The notes: a model not told the origin generated them from the letters alone. A stretch of 64,000 nucleotides of DNA from Ophthalmolycus amberensis (GCA_024529925.1 JAFEUB010001103.1:525001-589000), one strand, 5' to 3'. Positions 22,905-35,560 are shown, counted from the first letter of the stretch. Numbers and translations are program-made.

Positions 22905-22948
22905 AAAAAAAAAAATTTGTCTTACTTCCAGTAAGACAAATTTTTTTT
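22905..22948. repeat. Perfect short hairpin
   Basis: AAAAAATTTGTCTTAC is followed, after the 5-base loop TTCCA, by its exact complement GTAAGACAAATTTTTT. The stem is 16 bp or more, 125 bp downstream of module copy A. No T-run terminator function is expected in a vertebrate. It could be a tiny foldback repeat or a replication-slippage product. Confidence 0.8.
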
Positions 22949-22949
22949 C

Positions 22950-25900
22950 TCTTCTACAAGTTGTCTGAAATATTATGTTTGGATATGCAAACCTCTGGTG
23001 AATTTTGGGGAGTGTGGTAAAACAAACACCTAAAAGTGTCTGAAACAGAAAGTCTGAAAGAAGACATGTTATGGCAGCAAAATAGCCCCAAGTCTCAAAA
23101 TTGACCAGTACCTGTCTCCCCCTGATGTCTTTCGTTCACTTGACTTCAGTCACATTCCTCTGTTTCTTGATGTCAGCATCTTCAACATCCTCTATTGGCA
23201 GCGTGATACACCGGCTGAATATCCGATGGAATGATGATTGGAAGGGTCGCTGGCTTGGATTATGCTATTTCAGGTTGTGCTCCAGTACCTGTCGTACTCT
23301 GTCAGGATACATAGACGGTAATGTTTCTCTCGTGGCTCCTAAGCAACTGTGGACACCCCCCCCCCCCCCCCCCCCACCATTGGTTTGCAGCTGTTCTATG
23401 TGGCCCTCTGATAGTTTGACTCTCCCACTGCTAATTGTCCTTCCTTTCCTTTGCTGCCATCCGCCCACGGTTCCCCCAGTCAAACAGAAATGCCATTGTC
23501 TTCACATATATGTGCTGTATAATAATCCGACTTATGCACATCAGTGGGGATAGCTCATTACCTTGATATATGTCGTACTTGACGGTGGCTCGGGGATTCG
23601 CCTTTGAGTTGGCTTTTATATCTTTGCTGCAGAGAACTTCTCGGGTCACAGGCCTTTTCATTTTGTTGATGCTTGGCAATGGGGAGCGTTCAGTGATCCG
23701 TGCGTGGAGTCGAAAAAAGCAAAAACACGGGGAGGTCCCGCATCAAGCTCCATTCATCTAGTTTCACCTCAACAGAAGTTGGGTTTCCAGTAGACAGGCT
23801 CAGTAGTGCTGATTATTCTCAGCACAGCACACATAAGTATTTATGGGAAGCCCCATCATTAGCTCTGTCCGCTGTATCCTGTATCACCAGTGTGCGAGTC
23901 AGGTTTCCAGGAGGCTCAGCAGCCTCAACACATATATACAAGAAGGCCCTAAATGACGGCTATCAGTTTATATAAATGATGCGATACAGTTTCAGGAGGC
24001 GATAGTCGAGCCCAGTAAGGGTTTGCCAGTAGTAATGAAAGACGTCAGCAAAGAGCGAGGACTTAGCGACGCATTCAAGTCATAAGTAGATGGAACAACT
24101 TATTTTGTTTGAGAGAACCCACCAAAAGCAGGGCAGAAACAAAAAAAAGCTTCAATGGATGGCAGCTACAAATGAGGACATGATTATTTCATATTTGGAC
24201 TGTAATGAAAAGATCAGACCGGCATGTAGAAAATACTTGGCAAAGCAACAGATGCGAGGCGGGAGCATTGAATCTTGCCTGTCGGTTTGCCCTCACTATA
24301 ATAGACTTATTATGGTCCGCAGGTGCCCTTGGAGAATGCTTGGACTCCGCAGCCAATCGCAGCGCGTCTTGGTTGGACACAGCTGAGCTCGAGACCGGGG
24401 TCAAAACCTGGCAGGTGGCGTTCTACAGCTGCCTCGGCACATCATCTCTCAATTAAGCCGTAACATAGATTAGCAGTGGGACTGTTTTGCTCAGTGTTGA
24501 TTCTTATGTGCCACACTTTAGAAGCATTTAGAGTAATGTGCCTATAAGTATTATCTGTATTCATTACGTTTCGGCGCAAGGGCTTCTATCTTCTTATCAT
24601 TGTGATCCGGGTCCAGGTGATTACAGAGAATATGCTGCATATTTATACTGATTGTTCCTTGAGGTAATGCATCATTTTACAAAAGCAACATCTGATGAAA
24701 TATAAAATCATTTAAACTTTTTTTAGCACGTGACTCTCCCTGATTTTGTCACCATCCTATGGAAGTATGCTATGATCCCAAGTTGTAATCATTTATGTTT
24801 TGTTGGTCAGTTTGGCATGACAAACGGCTCAAAATACTACAACACCCATCAGCCTTGGCCGCTATGTTGCCATTGAGAAGAAGGCAGTCAGAGGCTTAAA
24901 TCGGACTGCAGTTCGGAACAAAACCCGGCAGCATGAAAGTGAACTCATTTAAGCTGCAGCTTGTGTGTTCAGTTTTCCCAACGCCTCAATTACGTGAGCA
25001 TTCTCAGTCAGAATGCATCTTGGGAATCAAAGTTACCTCAACGTTTTTATGCACGCAGGCACGTGCATATTTAAAAGAAATCCACAAGGAGAGAAGCTCT
25101 TGATTTTGCAATCCCTCGCGGTATCGCCGGGTCTGTCCTTATAATCCGTACGTCTAGACAGTAATTGTCTGTGTCAAAACACTGACAGGAAATCCTTGCA
25201 ATACTCCACAAGCTCAGGCCTCGTTTCTCCAGTGGAGACGTGCTTGAGGTGGAGTGGAGATACTTTGTGACTCAGTCATTTGAGGAAAGAGGTGAAGAAC
25301 CAAGAAAACAACATTTATCTTGCTGATAACCCATTTGCCCTGCCTGACATCCAGGATGCCCCCACAGGAACAGTCAATGGACTCTTGCTCGGAATTCAAG
25401 CTTCTTTTGTGCCTCAGCCGCTGGTTTTACCACTTATTAAGGAACAGTGGGTTGCTGTAATAGGCACACTTTTTAGGGTTGGAGTTCTATTACCACCAGG
25501 AAGTAGAAGAAAGTAAAAAGTAGTCAGGACAGTCGTGTCCTTGCTGAGTCATGAATGGATGTCAAAACTCTCTTCTGCAGCACATATAAACTGTAACTGA
25601 GAGAAGCATAAGGTAGCATCATTTTTGACTGCAGGCGAGGGCTGGGGAATTTCAAAAACAAGCAACTTTTAAAAGATCTTGGAAACTCACCAACCACCAA
25701 AATGAGATCATCCTCAGCTAAGAGCTGCCCTAGCATCTACAGGCGGCAATAAAGGAACCGGCAGCTTCAGTCTGACAGAACAAAGAGGGTCTGACAGAGC
25801 AATCCTGGTCCCCGGGGATTATACTTTCACTGGTTTCCCATTCTACAAGCATATTCATTGCAGTCACCGGGTGTTGCAGGCGTAAATCACTTACTGATTT

Positions 25901-26470
25901 GATGCCAGTATAGCTACACGAACAGGAACTGTAATTGAGAAGCAGCACTATAAAGCGCTGTTTAAAAAATGGAGATCTTCCGTTCAGAAACTGTGTCCAT
26001 TAGGTGTTTGCTGGTGTCTTATTTCTACGTGCCTTGCCAAACTGAGACAATATGATGATTTATAATGCAGCCATAATGGATTTTAATAGGGGATACATAT
26101 CCAGCTGTTTTGAATATCAGGATAAAATCTTGCTTGGAAAAGAAGAACAATGGCTTGAATGCAATGTCTTGTTACATTTGGGTTTCTAAGCGAATTATAT
26201 TGCTTTACATTAATCTATATCTATTAGTTCAACAGTTTTTGTCAATATTGGTCATTTGTGCATTATTGCTGTTTGGTTAAATGTTATTTCCGATTCACTA
26301 TAGCAGAGTGGGAGATGTGAAGGTTAGCTGTGTCTGCTCACTGTTTTTATGTCTAAAGATGGTGTGGTGTTCGTTTTTACTATTTAGTTTGGTGTCACTT
26401 TTAAGCTCTAGAACAGAAGCATCAGATGCTGGTTACTAGGTTGTTCTGGTTGTATTTCCAGGGATAATAT
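22950..26470. other. Non-coding spacer
   Basis: Unique sequence with a 20-base poly(C) run at 23356-23375 and moderate CpG around 24200-24440. No exon, RNA gene or mobile element is recognisable. Confidence 0.6.
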
Positions 26471-26473
26471 GTC

Positions 26474-26847
26474 GAGGGCTGGGCGATAATTCGGCATGAT
26501 AATGCATCCTCTTACAATGGAATCGTGATGAAATCATATACCAAGAAACAGACACTTACTCTAATCGCTCAGAAAATCTAATTTGATAAGAATTCCCAAT
26601 GTAGTTAAATCAAACAATTGTCTGTGTTGGATACTCTGTATTTGTGTCCATGTAGACATAGACAGAGAAAAGCTGATCAATTTGCACTGAATGTCTTAAT
26701 TAAATGAAAAAGCACTCGGTACTTTTCATTTGTCCAATATTCAATTCACATCGGAGTAAAGAACAATAGGCGTATGTATCGTTATCGAGATATGAAATGA
26801 CCTGTACGAGTATAAAAACGTGTTTTTTTCCACATCGCCCAGCCCTC
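26474..26847. mobile_element. 374-bp MITE with perfect 14-bp TIRs
   Basis: GAGGGCTGGGCGAT at 26474-26487 is the exact reverse complement of ATCGCCCAGCCCTC at 26834-26847. The interior has no open frame and is AT-rich. A 'GGGCTGGGCGAT' terminus is common to small non-autonomous DNA elements in fish and is often assigned to the hAT group. I see no matching 8-bp target duplication (left flank ATATGTC, right flank AATTATT), so either it has decayed or the element extends slightly. Confidence 0.8.
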
Positions 26848-27334
26848 AATTATTTTCAAAACTCAAATTTTGAAATCCTTTTTCAACTTCATAGATGGAT
26901 TAAATGTCAGCCTAATTGTTTTTACAAATGTCTAACTAATGTTATTCATTATTTTTTTCATAGAAAGGCATTTAAACATAAAATTGCAGCCTTTCTCTCA
27001 GAAGAACACCCACATACAGCCACCAAAACATCACAGGACCAGTCAAATCCCACTTTTTTTTGTGTGGCGTCTTCTCCCTGACACCGTGTGTATTGATTCA
27101 ATTACCGGAAAGTCATGCCAGTGTTTGTCCATCCACCTCTATCACTTTTCTTCCCAACGTCCTCTTTGTCCACCTGCCCCGCACGTATCAGTCTTCCTCC
27201 ACCTCCCCCGGTTGTCAGTCTCGCTCTCTGTCCGTCCACGTCTCGGTGCGTCAAGATCCTCTTCCCCTCCTCGCGTGTCGACATCTCACATTCATTACCG
27301 CGCGGCCTTGGCTCAGGCTGCTCGCTTCCCTTCT

Positions 27335-27473
27335 GTGGTGCTCAATTACTCTGTCTTCCTGGGGCAAGCACTGGTGTCAAGCCACTGTAATGACTTTCTG
27401 ATTATCTGTCTTTATGTGATGAATGAGATGGAAATGTACCACCACGGCCAAACGGGGCTGGCGCTGTGCCAAG
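27335..27473. promoter_or_regulatory. Duplicated homeodomain-site-rich block, copy 1
   Basis: Contains in order GGTGCTCAATTAC, CACTGTAATGAC, TTCTGATTATC, GATGAATGAGATGGAAATG and GCTGTGCCAAG. The same series, in the same order and orientation, recurs at 28175-28283. Embedded CAATTA, TAATGA and GATTA cores are typical homeodomain-binding sequences. Retention of ordered motifs amid diverged spacer suggests two copies of a regulatory element under constraint. Function is inferred. No reading frame is shared. Confidence 0.5.
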
Positions 27474-28174
27474 CTGCCACGCCACAGTCGGGGCGGATGG
27501 GAGCAAGGGGGGTACACAACAAAACAAATCAAATTAGGTTGTAATACACATGCTGTCGTGGTGTCACTGCATCTAAAGGAGTCATGCTCAATTTTGGTAT
27601 TTTAAGGGCTGGGATAGAAATGCATTGGTTACGACATAACAACGGTTTTGAGCAATCCAGGGATTAATTAATCAATCTGTTTGTGAGGAAGGAGTAAATG
27701 CAAGCTCAGGCGGAGTCTTCATGAGAAATAAAGTCTTTGTAGCGTTCCAGCGGGACGTGGGCTTAACCTCTACCTGGGTGGACATGCTCTATGTGCAGAT
27801 CCAGCTTGGGGGACTCACCCCGAGTCACGAAAACACCCCAATCAAGGACAAAGTCCTCCATTTTTGGCATTTAAATGCATAGGGCTCGCATGATGTAAAG
27901 TGACTGTTGATGCTTGACTTTGACCTTCTAAAACCCTCCTATTGATCCCCCCCCCTCCCCGTTTGGCAGATGAGTGTTAATGGCTGTTCAGCCTCTAATG
28001 TGCTGGAAGTGAAAAATGAGGTTGACGTAGACATGGTTAACCATAATGCCAAGGCGGATGCCACCCGATAGCAGCCAGACACCTGAGAGAGCAGGCCTTG
28101 GTCCAGCTTGCCACTCAACCCCCCTCCCCCCTCCTCTCCACTTATATTATTCATCCCTCTCTCAAATGCCTTTT

Positions 28175-28283
28175 ATGCTGCTCAATTACCCCTCCAGCGG
28201 CCCAGTGTGGACACTGTAATGACATTCTGATTATCAGTCTGTAAATGAGAAATGAAATGAGTGTGTGATGCTGTGCCAGATGG
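28175..28283. promoter_or_regulatory. Duplicated homeodomain-site-rich block, copy 2
   Basis: Carries GCTGCTCAATTAC, ACTGTAATGACATTCTGATT, GAGAAATGAAATGAG and GATGCTGTGCCAG, matching copy 1 in order and strand, 840 bp downstream of it. A 19-base poly(G) run (28282-28300) begins immediately after. A weaker third echo (TGTGTAATGCTGTGCCAG) is at about 30076-30094. Confidence 0.5.
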
Positions 28284-28300
28284 GGGGGGGGGGGGGGGGG

Positions 28301-29600
28301 AGAGAATGGGACAGCTAGGAGCCTTTCAATACCGGGAGCCGCTGGAGGAGGGGAAAGGGCGGGAGGGAGGACAGAGGGAAGGATGAGTGCAGCACTCTGG
28401 TGATCATCGACAAGAAGAAAGAAAAAAGAGGAAACATTTTGTAACACACTGCAAATGTATGAAATTACACTTTAGGATTTAATTGCCCCCCTCCCTCCCT
28501 CCCCCATTCAAGGCTCCACTGTGCGCTTTAACAATGCAAGGAGATCCTTTATGTTTTCAAACAATCAGTCGGGTAGAAAGGAGCCATGTTGCAATTGAAA
28601 ACACGTCCAATCATCTCGAGGGGCTTAAATAGCATGCAGCCCGCTTATCCCTGCTTTAGTCAGGAAAGGACTCTGAATTTGTTAATTCAGTCAGCTTAAT
28701 TTACAGAAAGAGAATACTTAAGGGCATGTTGTGCTGTTTCTCTTTTACCTATATAATCTTTGAGTTGTTTTGAGTCGCTTAATCCACCTCTGATGAACTG
28801 TGACACCACTATTGTGAGGCTACGTTTACTCAACCCTTCTATCTAATCAATAAATTGTACAAACTTAATCACATTGACATTATTACCCTTATTCTCAACT
28901 ACTTCCTCCTCATACCACTTTAAAAAAAAAAGAATATTTATTCATATATTTTCATGAAATAGCTTGTTAAACTTTCTTATAAAAAGACCTATAGTGTTTG
29001 CTTTTGACTGAGTCACATATACTTACAAATATAGCAATTCATGATGTGTATTAAACGTGGGATAAAGCAGGTATCCTCTGCTGAAATGGGCTGAATGGAG
29101 TAATAAAATGTCTCGCGAACACTACTTATAGCTTGAATGTCAGGCTACACTGGTAGAGCTCTTCAAACATTGGTTAAAACGGCGAAAGCCTAGAAAAGAG
29201 AAAATACCATCACCTCGAGATAAGGCATTGTTGAAACAAATTTGCCACTTCAACAAAGAAGACAGTGTCAAAGTTTACTCAGTCAATCTGTAAATGAGAA
29301 TCAGCGCCGCGTACTGTACCTCAACTATGACTGCCAGTGAGTTTAATGAAAAATAAATGTTGATTCAAGTCTGTTACGGCAAAGGGTCCTTTGACAAATA
29401 CCGTAGTGTGTAATACAATGTTTAAAGTGCCTTTTTTTCCCGCCGCCCCCGACTCTTTGCAAAACGACATCGATACCTGTCTGTTTCTGGCTCAGCCATC
29501 CAGAAAGTCGTCCGTCCGTTTCAGCTTTTTATAGCCCCATGAAATGCCTTTCGGTAGCAATTACCCAAAGTTGTTCTTGTCCAGGTTTATCTGGCAATAA
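28301..29600. other. Non-coding spacer
   Basis: Unique sequence in which I recognise no exon, RNA gene, or mobile element. Confidence 0.6.
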
Positions 29601-30260
29601 AATGCAACTCTGGGCCATCTCTGTGTTCATTAGATCTGCAATCTAACTGGCCCACTAAACTACAGTCGCTTCATCCTGGAGAGTATCTCTCATTTCGGCC
29701 CAATCAACAGAAATGCTCTGCAGTCCCAGACTGCTGTTTAATAGGATATTAACATCCTGATCAATCACCTTAATTGATATTTTTTAGGCATTACTGCTCT
29801 CAAACCCTAACAGATGTAATTGTCAGATAGGGAGTGGGATCCCCATCGGCAGTAATTGGGCCATTATGGATGCAGGCATGACTGAGAGATTTAGAATGCC
29901 AATGACGTGGGAGATGGATGGAGCCGGGGCCTTTGTGGGTGGATCCGTATATCACTCATGCTTGGGCACCAGAGGATTCCCTGCCACAGCGCTCGTCTAA
30001 ATTAGCCGGGGACGCACTCGGATGTCATTTTAACAATCCCGCCCACGTGTGCGCACAAATGCATGCGCGAGTAAATGTGTAATGCTGTGCCAGGGTTTCA
30101 GCCCAAAAGTTCCCGGCGTGTCGGTGGCAATGATGCCATATGGCGTCTTGTGTTAACTGCGTTTGCGTTGTGTGTTGCGCCATTAGAGCCAGGAGCTGAG
30201 GGGTGACTTTGGCATCTTCATTAATCCTGACTAACTCCTGTGCCAGGGAGCCCAGTTCCA
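29600..30260. promoter_or_regulatory. Candidate conserved non-coding block
   Basis: A simple-repeat-free stretch with many TAAT/ATTA/TGATCAAT cores (e.g. GATCAATCACCTTAATTGAT, AGATGTAATTGTCAGAT, CGGCAGTAATTGGGCCATTA) and high sequence complexity. This is the texture of deeply conserved developmental enhancers in vertebrates, but conservation cannot be seen from one sequence. Confidence 0.3.
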
Positions 30261-31670
30261 CGAGCTCTTGCTGACGCTAGCACAATGCCACAGCTCACTC
30301 AGTCACTGCTCCTTCCCCCCTTCAGTGCACCGTGCACAGTAGGAGGAAAGGGACCAATTGTTTGCAAAATACCTTTCATTACTCCATTGGCTGAGAGCAT
30401 TTGAAGTGAATTTGTGTGAATTATTGCCCATAGCTGAGTTTATAATGAGAAATTTCCGTAAGTGCACTTCGAAGATGCCTTTTATGGAAGCTTGGTGGAA
30501 GTAAAGCACTGAAAAAGGACTTCAGAGGCTAAGTAGGGAAAATAAACCCATGTCAAACTTTCATTCTTGTTGGTACGTTTTGCTTTTTTTTCACTTAAGA
30601 GCAAAAGCTATTAAATGCAACCTCGTGCACTTACATGTGTATTTTTGGGGGGGTCAGGGATCAGACATTAAAAAGATGGAACTGTCTCCCATTTGCACAT
30701 CAGAAGACAATAAGCCCGCTTCTGTCACAGATTTCTTCATGTATAAAATAATGAATTTTGTATTTTATTATATTATTATAAAACCAGTTAGCTGTATTCA
30801 ATTTGCATGTATTCAGCTATTCTATTTCTTCTGCACAAAATCTAGATCCCTGAGAAGATGCACGTTTGATTGGTGTGCAGTTGTGTTTATCTCGAAAAGA
30901 ACAGAGAATATCGCTTTGATCCTACAGTATGTAGCATGCTTTGCACTGCTCTGCCTGGGGCGCTTTCTTGTGAGGGGTAATAAAAAGTGGATCACGCATC
31001 TTGTTTCCATAACAACAGGATGCTAATCTCAGTTTACCTGTTGCAGGCATTTTAGATGATTTGACAATGTTTAATTATTACAGCAACACATTTCTCCACA
31101 TCTTTTGTCTTTCGCAGCTTTACTCTTGTTAAGATTGATTGGTTGCTTAACGAGCATTTAGAGATACACACACACACACACACACACCTTATACAATGTG
31201 GTGGAAATGCTATAAGCGAACACATCCTAACAGAGATTTTCCCAGAACTGGATCTATTGGATGCTCTAAGAGCATTTTAACAGCAGCTGATAATTTGGTG
31301 TTTGCTTACCTTCAGTCAGTGATGTAGAAGTGTACTCCAGGGTTTGTCAGCGCATAGTGACATCACTGGTGGGTGTGGTCAGAGGTGCAAACATAGAAAT
31401 AGAACAGGAGAAGAAAGGACATTCCCTTTCATTAACTGAGCAGCAGCAATTTGTATGTGCGCAGCTGCCATTGTGACCGTTGTAACGGGCTCACTTCCGT
31501 ATAAACTAAATAGACTTACAGCAAGTAACAGACATACCTAGTTGAGGTTTTGCTGTAGAAACTTTATGTAGAGTGGACAGCTAGAGGGAATAAGTACAAT
31601 TCACAACCTAGTGCTTCATCCACACACTCTTGTCCCAGCATAGAAAAGCATGTTGCTATCGCCAAAAAGT
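30261..31670. other. Non-coding spacer with (CA)n
   Basis: AT-rich unique sequence with (CA)n at 31166-31188. An open frame at 30550-31026 (158 codons) has the composition of AT-rich spacer and no motif I recognise. Confidence 0.6.
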
Positions 31671-31677
31671 TGGTTCG

Positions 31678-31825
31678 GCTAATTATCTGTAACCGGTGTA
31701 GCATTAAAGCATGGTGGAATTAATAAGCTCGCAAGCTAGCTCCCTAGCTAGCGGACAGCTGGCAAGTTAGCTGGCTTGCTAATTCCGCCATGTTTTAATG
31801 CTACACTTGTTACAGAAAATTAGTC
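31678..31825. repeat. 148-bp imperfect palindrome (foldback element)
   Basis: The left arm, about 31678-31740 (CTAATTATCTGTAACCGGTG then TAGCATTAAAGCATGGTGGA), is complementary to the right arm, about 31762-31825 (CCGCCATGTTTTAATGCTAC then ACTTGTTACAGAAAATTAG). The two meet around a CTAGCTAG-rich centre. The arms pair with scattered mismatches, so this would fold as a long hairpin. It has no coding capacity and looks like a foldback MITE. Transcribed, it could resemble a microRNA precursor. Confidence 0.75.
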
Positions 31826-33465
31826 AAACAGCGGGCCGCTTTTGGAAGAAACTGACTGTGACTGTAATCAAAAGGGTTTTCATTTTTGTTATGTTATTGT
31901 TTGGCTTGTGGGGGTGATTTTTAAGGGGGTTGACTTATGTACAAGTATAAACTGCACTATTTTCTTTTGTTGCTGGGAATACAGCATTCCGTTCTTGTTA
32001 TACAGCTGTAACTATACCATGCATTGCAAAAGGAAACACTCCAGCCCAACCTGTCACCTAGCTACTTGCTGTTGCTAACTGCTATTGCTATTGCTAACTG
32101 CAAGCTGAAAATGAACACGTTTTTTGTCTTAATGCACGTTGATCCATCAACTTTTAATTAATCTTCCATCACGATTCACTCGAGGCATTTGAATTTTGAA
32201 TCATTTGAGTCTGACTTTGCTGATAACACGTAATGCCCACGATGACACGGAGAACGGAGCCATTACACCAAGGTCAATTGCATTTGTCAGAATGTGTCTA
32301 ACTGAACCTATCCCATTACCACACTCATTGTTTTTCCTTTAGGGCCTATGCATCTGTTCAACTCGCAGATGAGCCCAGAAGAGAAGAGAGTGCTGACAGT
32401 TTCCCTGATGCTGTATTCAGGTCACAGTGTCTGGTAGTTAGATAGGCAGATCAGACTGCTTCAGTGCCAGAGGAGACACCCCTGTCTGCAACATCATTTT
32501 CTAGTGATCAGTTTGTGCTAGACTGTGTTCAAAATATTCTGAGCACAATGTGTGTTTTATGAAAGCATTTCAAACCTGGATCCGTCTTACGTGTCAAGCT
32601 CCCGAGTACACAACTTTAAGGTTTGATTGCACTGCAGCAACAGAGTGAGAGAGCGAAAGAGAGAGAGAGATGACGTTTGCAGACTGAGGCATTTCCTTCA
32701 TTTCTCTTCTTCATTTTTGTTTTTAGATGTACTGTTGCCATGACTGGGAAACATGACATACAACCGTATCATTCATGTTTAGGGAATCCCCATTTATTGG
32801 GGATTTGAAGTGGTCCATCCAACAAATGGATTAGCTTTTTTTTAAATGTTCTCATGACTTAAAAACATTAGTGTCTTTAAAACTTAGCTCAATGGCACTT
32901 TAGAGTGCAGGTAAGGTTTTGACCTGATTGATTTTACATGATCGCTTTACACCTTGGCTGTGTTTTCGTCCAGCCTACGCAGCTAATGATGATCCCGGGG
33001 CAGGTTTTCACTAAGCAAACTAACCCCTGACTGGGATTAAAGGCTGTCAGACATGATCGAAGAGCAGGTTTCTCTGTTCAGCCAGTTGTTAATACGGTTA
33101 ATAGTCCTGCTTTTACCATTGAGTCTTGAGGCATTTGGAAACGTACACGTTCCGACACCACTGTAGCACGGACACACATTCAACTATGTGAGCACCTCAA
33201 TTAATTGCTACATAAAAGATATGTCAAGAGTGCCTACTGTATAAATTAATCCTAGCAACAAGAGAGCAGAAGCAGGGTTGCCAAGACAGGAAAAAATGGG
33301 AAATGGGCAGAAATGTTTAGAAAAAGAGGAAAGGACATTAAAATGAAGCTGTAAAGAAGAAGAAGAAGGAAGAGGATGAACATTGTAATATAGGAAAATA
33401 ATAGACAAAGAGAGAGCAAGACTCACAGCTAGCAGTCTGTAGGGCTGTGCCTAGGTTTGAGCTGA
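31826..33465. other. Non-coding spacer
   Basis: Unique sequence with a short GA-rich array near 32650-32670. No gene or mobile element is recognised. Confidence 0.6.
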
Positions 33466-33590
33466 ATCCTAATGCCAGCATGCTAAAATGCTCACATTGA
33501 GCATGCCGATGATTAGCAGATATGATGTTTTCCAATCCACAAAAGTCAGCCTCATGGTGGCACTAGAGGAAAAATCAGGAGATGGGCACG
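33466..33590 (+). repeat. Remnant of a teleost 'TGCTAACATGC' repeat
   Basis: The phrases CATGCTAAAATGCTCACATT, GATTAGCAGATATGATGTTT and CTCATGGTGGCACTAGAGG follow the order of a dispersed non-coding repeat I know from many fish genomes. That repeat contains GCTAACATGCTGATG, TTAGCAGGTATAATG and TGATGGTGGCGCTAGAGG. The middle of the unit appears deleted here. Recognition is from memory. Confidence 0.5.
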
Positions 33591-35560
33591 GGGAATGTAT
33601 GTTCCAGAGTTCATGGCATTCCATTCACTAGTTGCCGAGTTACTTCAGTTTGGGCCAAAGTGGTGGACGAACCAAGCGACAGTCCGACGCGGGGCCTTTC
33701 TCACAGCAGTCATAGTAGGGAAAGCACAGGTGTTACTAATAACACTAACGATGTGTTCCAGTGAGAGTGACAGTGAGCCAGCATGCACCATACCTGGACC
33801 CTGAAATCTAAGCAGCGAAATGGAATTCAGCCATCGTGCATTTCACTGTTTACACCTGTGCTTTTCCTACTCTCTTCCTATTGCCATCCTTACATCCTGA
33901 AAAAAATAATAATAATTCAGAAGGAATGAGAGAAGAGGTTGCCAACCATACAGGAAGAAAGGTAACTTGATGCACGGATAGTCAGTGAATCATCGACATT
34001 GTTGGTAATGCGACACCGCGCGAGTGTGTGTGTTAGTTTACCGTGGAGAATGTTATAATACAGAGAGTTGACACACACCAACTCTTTCATATGGAGAAGG
34101 TTGCAGGTACCCTGAAGGACAAGAAAAGGCAAAATAGAGAAAACACTGAGACACAGACGGAGTAGAATTAAAACACAGTGACGATGCTTCCCCTTAACTC
34201 TGGTGTAGACATGACAAAAAGCCTCACAACAGGGTGATGTCGACCTTTGCACCGTTTCCTCCGTAATGTTTTGACACGTGTCACGCAAAACTCCGGTGTT
34301 AAAGTTGCTCCTCTTTGTCAGCAACGAACTCGGTGAGAATACATCAGAGATAAGCCCGCTCGTCTGACTGAGGGGCATTCTTTTGGAGACGGGCTGTCTG
34401 ACTTTGCACATTTGTCTTCTGCACCGAGGCGCATCAGCAGTTCATCTTGATAACGGAAAGGGCTATGTGAGCAGATTTGGTGAAATAACCTTTTGTGAAT
34501 ATAATTTGAAAAGCAATGTGTGCGTGTTTGGGTGCGTGGGGGTAAATAAAAAAAAGGGGAAAAAGGGAATGATTGTATCATCAGACATTTTATCTCAATG
34601 CCTTTTTGTACAGCTGACCTGTGCTTCGTAAAATTTTTGGGACTTTTTTTGCATTGTGCTGTACTTTCTGTGTGCTCAGTTGTTTGGGGGAAAGTAAAGT
34701 TTAGTCGGCATAACTACTTTGGTCATAAGTTTGTTTCTGTGTGGTAAAAGTAAAGCGCTCTCAAAGATGCAAGCAGAATATCAATGGATTTATATATGTT
34801 TTTTGGGGATCTTGTATGTACTTTGGGGAGGAACTAGATTCTTTTGTGATATTTTTGAAAAATAAAATAGACCCTGATCAACAAAACAAAAAAAAGCAGC
34901 CAGAGATACAGTACAATGTATGAGTGCATGACGAAGAGGAGGACGTTGTACTCAAAGTTTTATCAATGCAACCAAGATTTCTATTTTTCATGTGAATAGG
35001 ACAGTGAAGTGGCTAGATGGAGCATACGACAGAAAGAGCACGTGAGTGGGACTCTCAGGGGCCAAATGGAGCCCTCTTCAGCCAATTTGGGGGTGCAGTG
35101 CGATCGATTCCCATGGTAACACAGATGAAAGGCACAGCACTCTGTAGCTCCCCCTGCTCCTTCTCTGTCCCCAGCTTTTCATATGGAAATGTAACCAATT
35201 GTCCTGAGCTCCTCCCGCAGAAATGGCGTGGACGGAGATGTTTTATAGTGAAGGAGTATGAGTGTGGGGGGGGGGGGGGGAGTGGGCTACTTGAAGAGCC
35301 CCAGAAATACACAATTTCTGATGAGATGATGGAGAGACTGGCTCAGATAAGGACATTGGTTACCTGTTTACTCATCTCACATGCTTTCAAGAAGAACACA
35401 GTAATGAGACACTCCATTAGCATGATTATTTCAACATCGGGCCATGGAAGAAATGGTAAGTATGTGTGAGCCACTGGTTCTTTATGCAATTTTTTTAAAC
35501 CCAGTAGTGCAGGTAAAAACCCACTCCTGTTGGCAACGTGCATTTTAACATGAAGTATAT
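33591..35560. other. Non-coding spacer with poly(G)
   Basis: Contains a 15-base G run at 35266-35280. An open frame at 35017-35469 ends at a good donor-like ATG/GTAAGTATG (35454-35465) but matches no protein I know and reads through the G run. I do not call it a gene. Confidence 0.55.

Noticed and set aside
26939..27544. 201-codon open frame on the + strand
   Set aside because: Three long frames overlap on the same strand here, all pyrimidine-rich, and they cover the non-coding duplicated motif block. No recognisable protein.
35017..35469. 150-codon frame ending at a strong donor-like GTAAGTATG
   Set aside because: Contains a poly-glycine from a G run, has no acceptor and no similarity I recognise. 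A good donor alone is common by chance in 64 kb.
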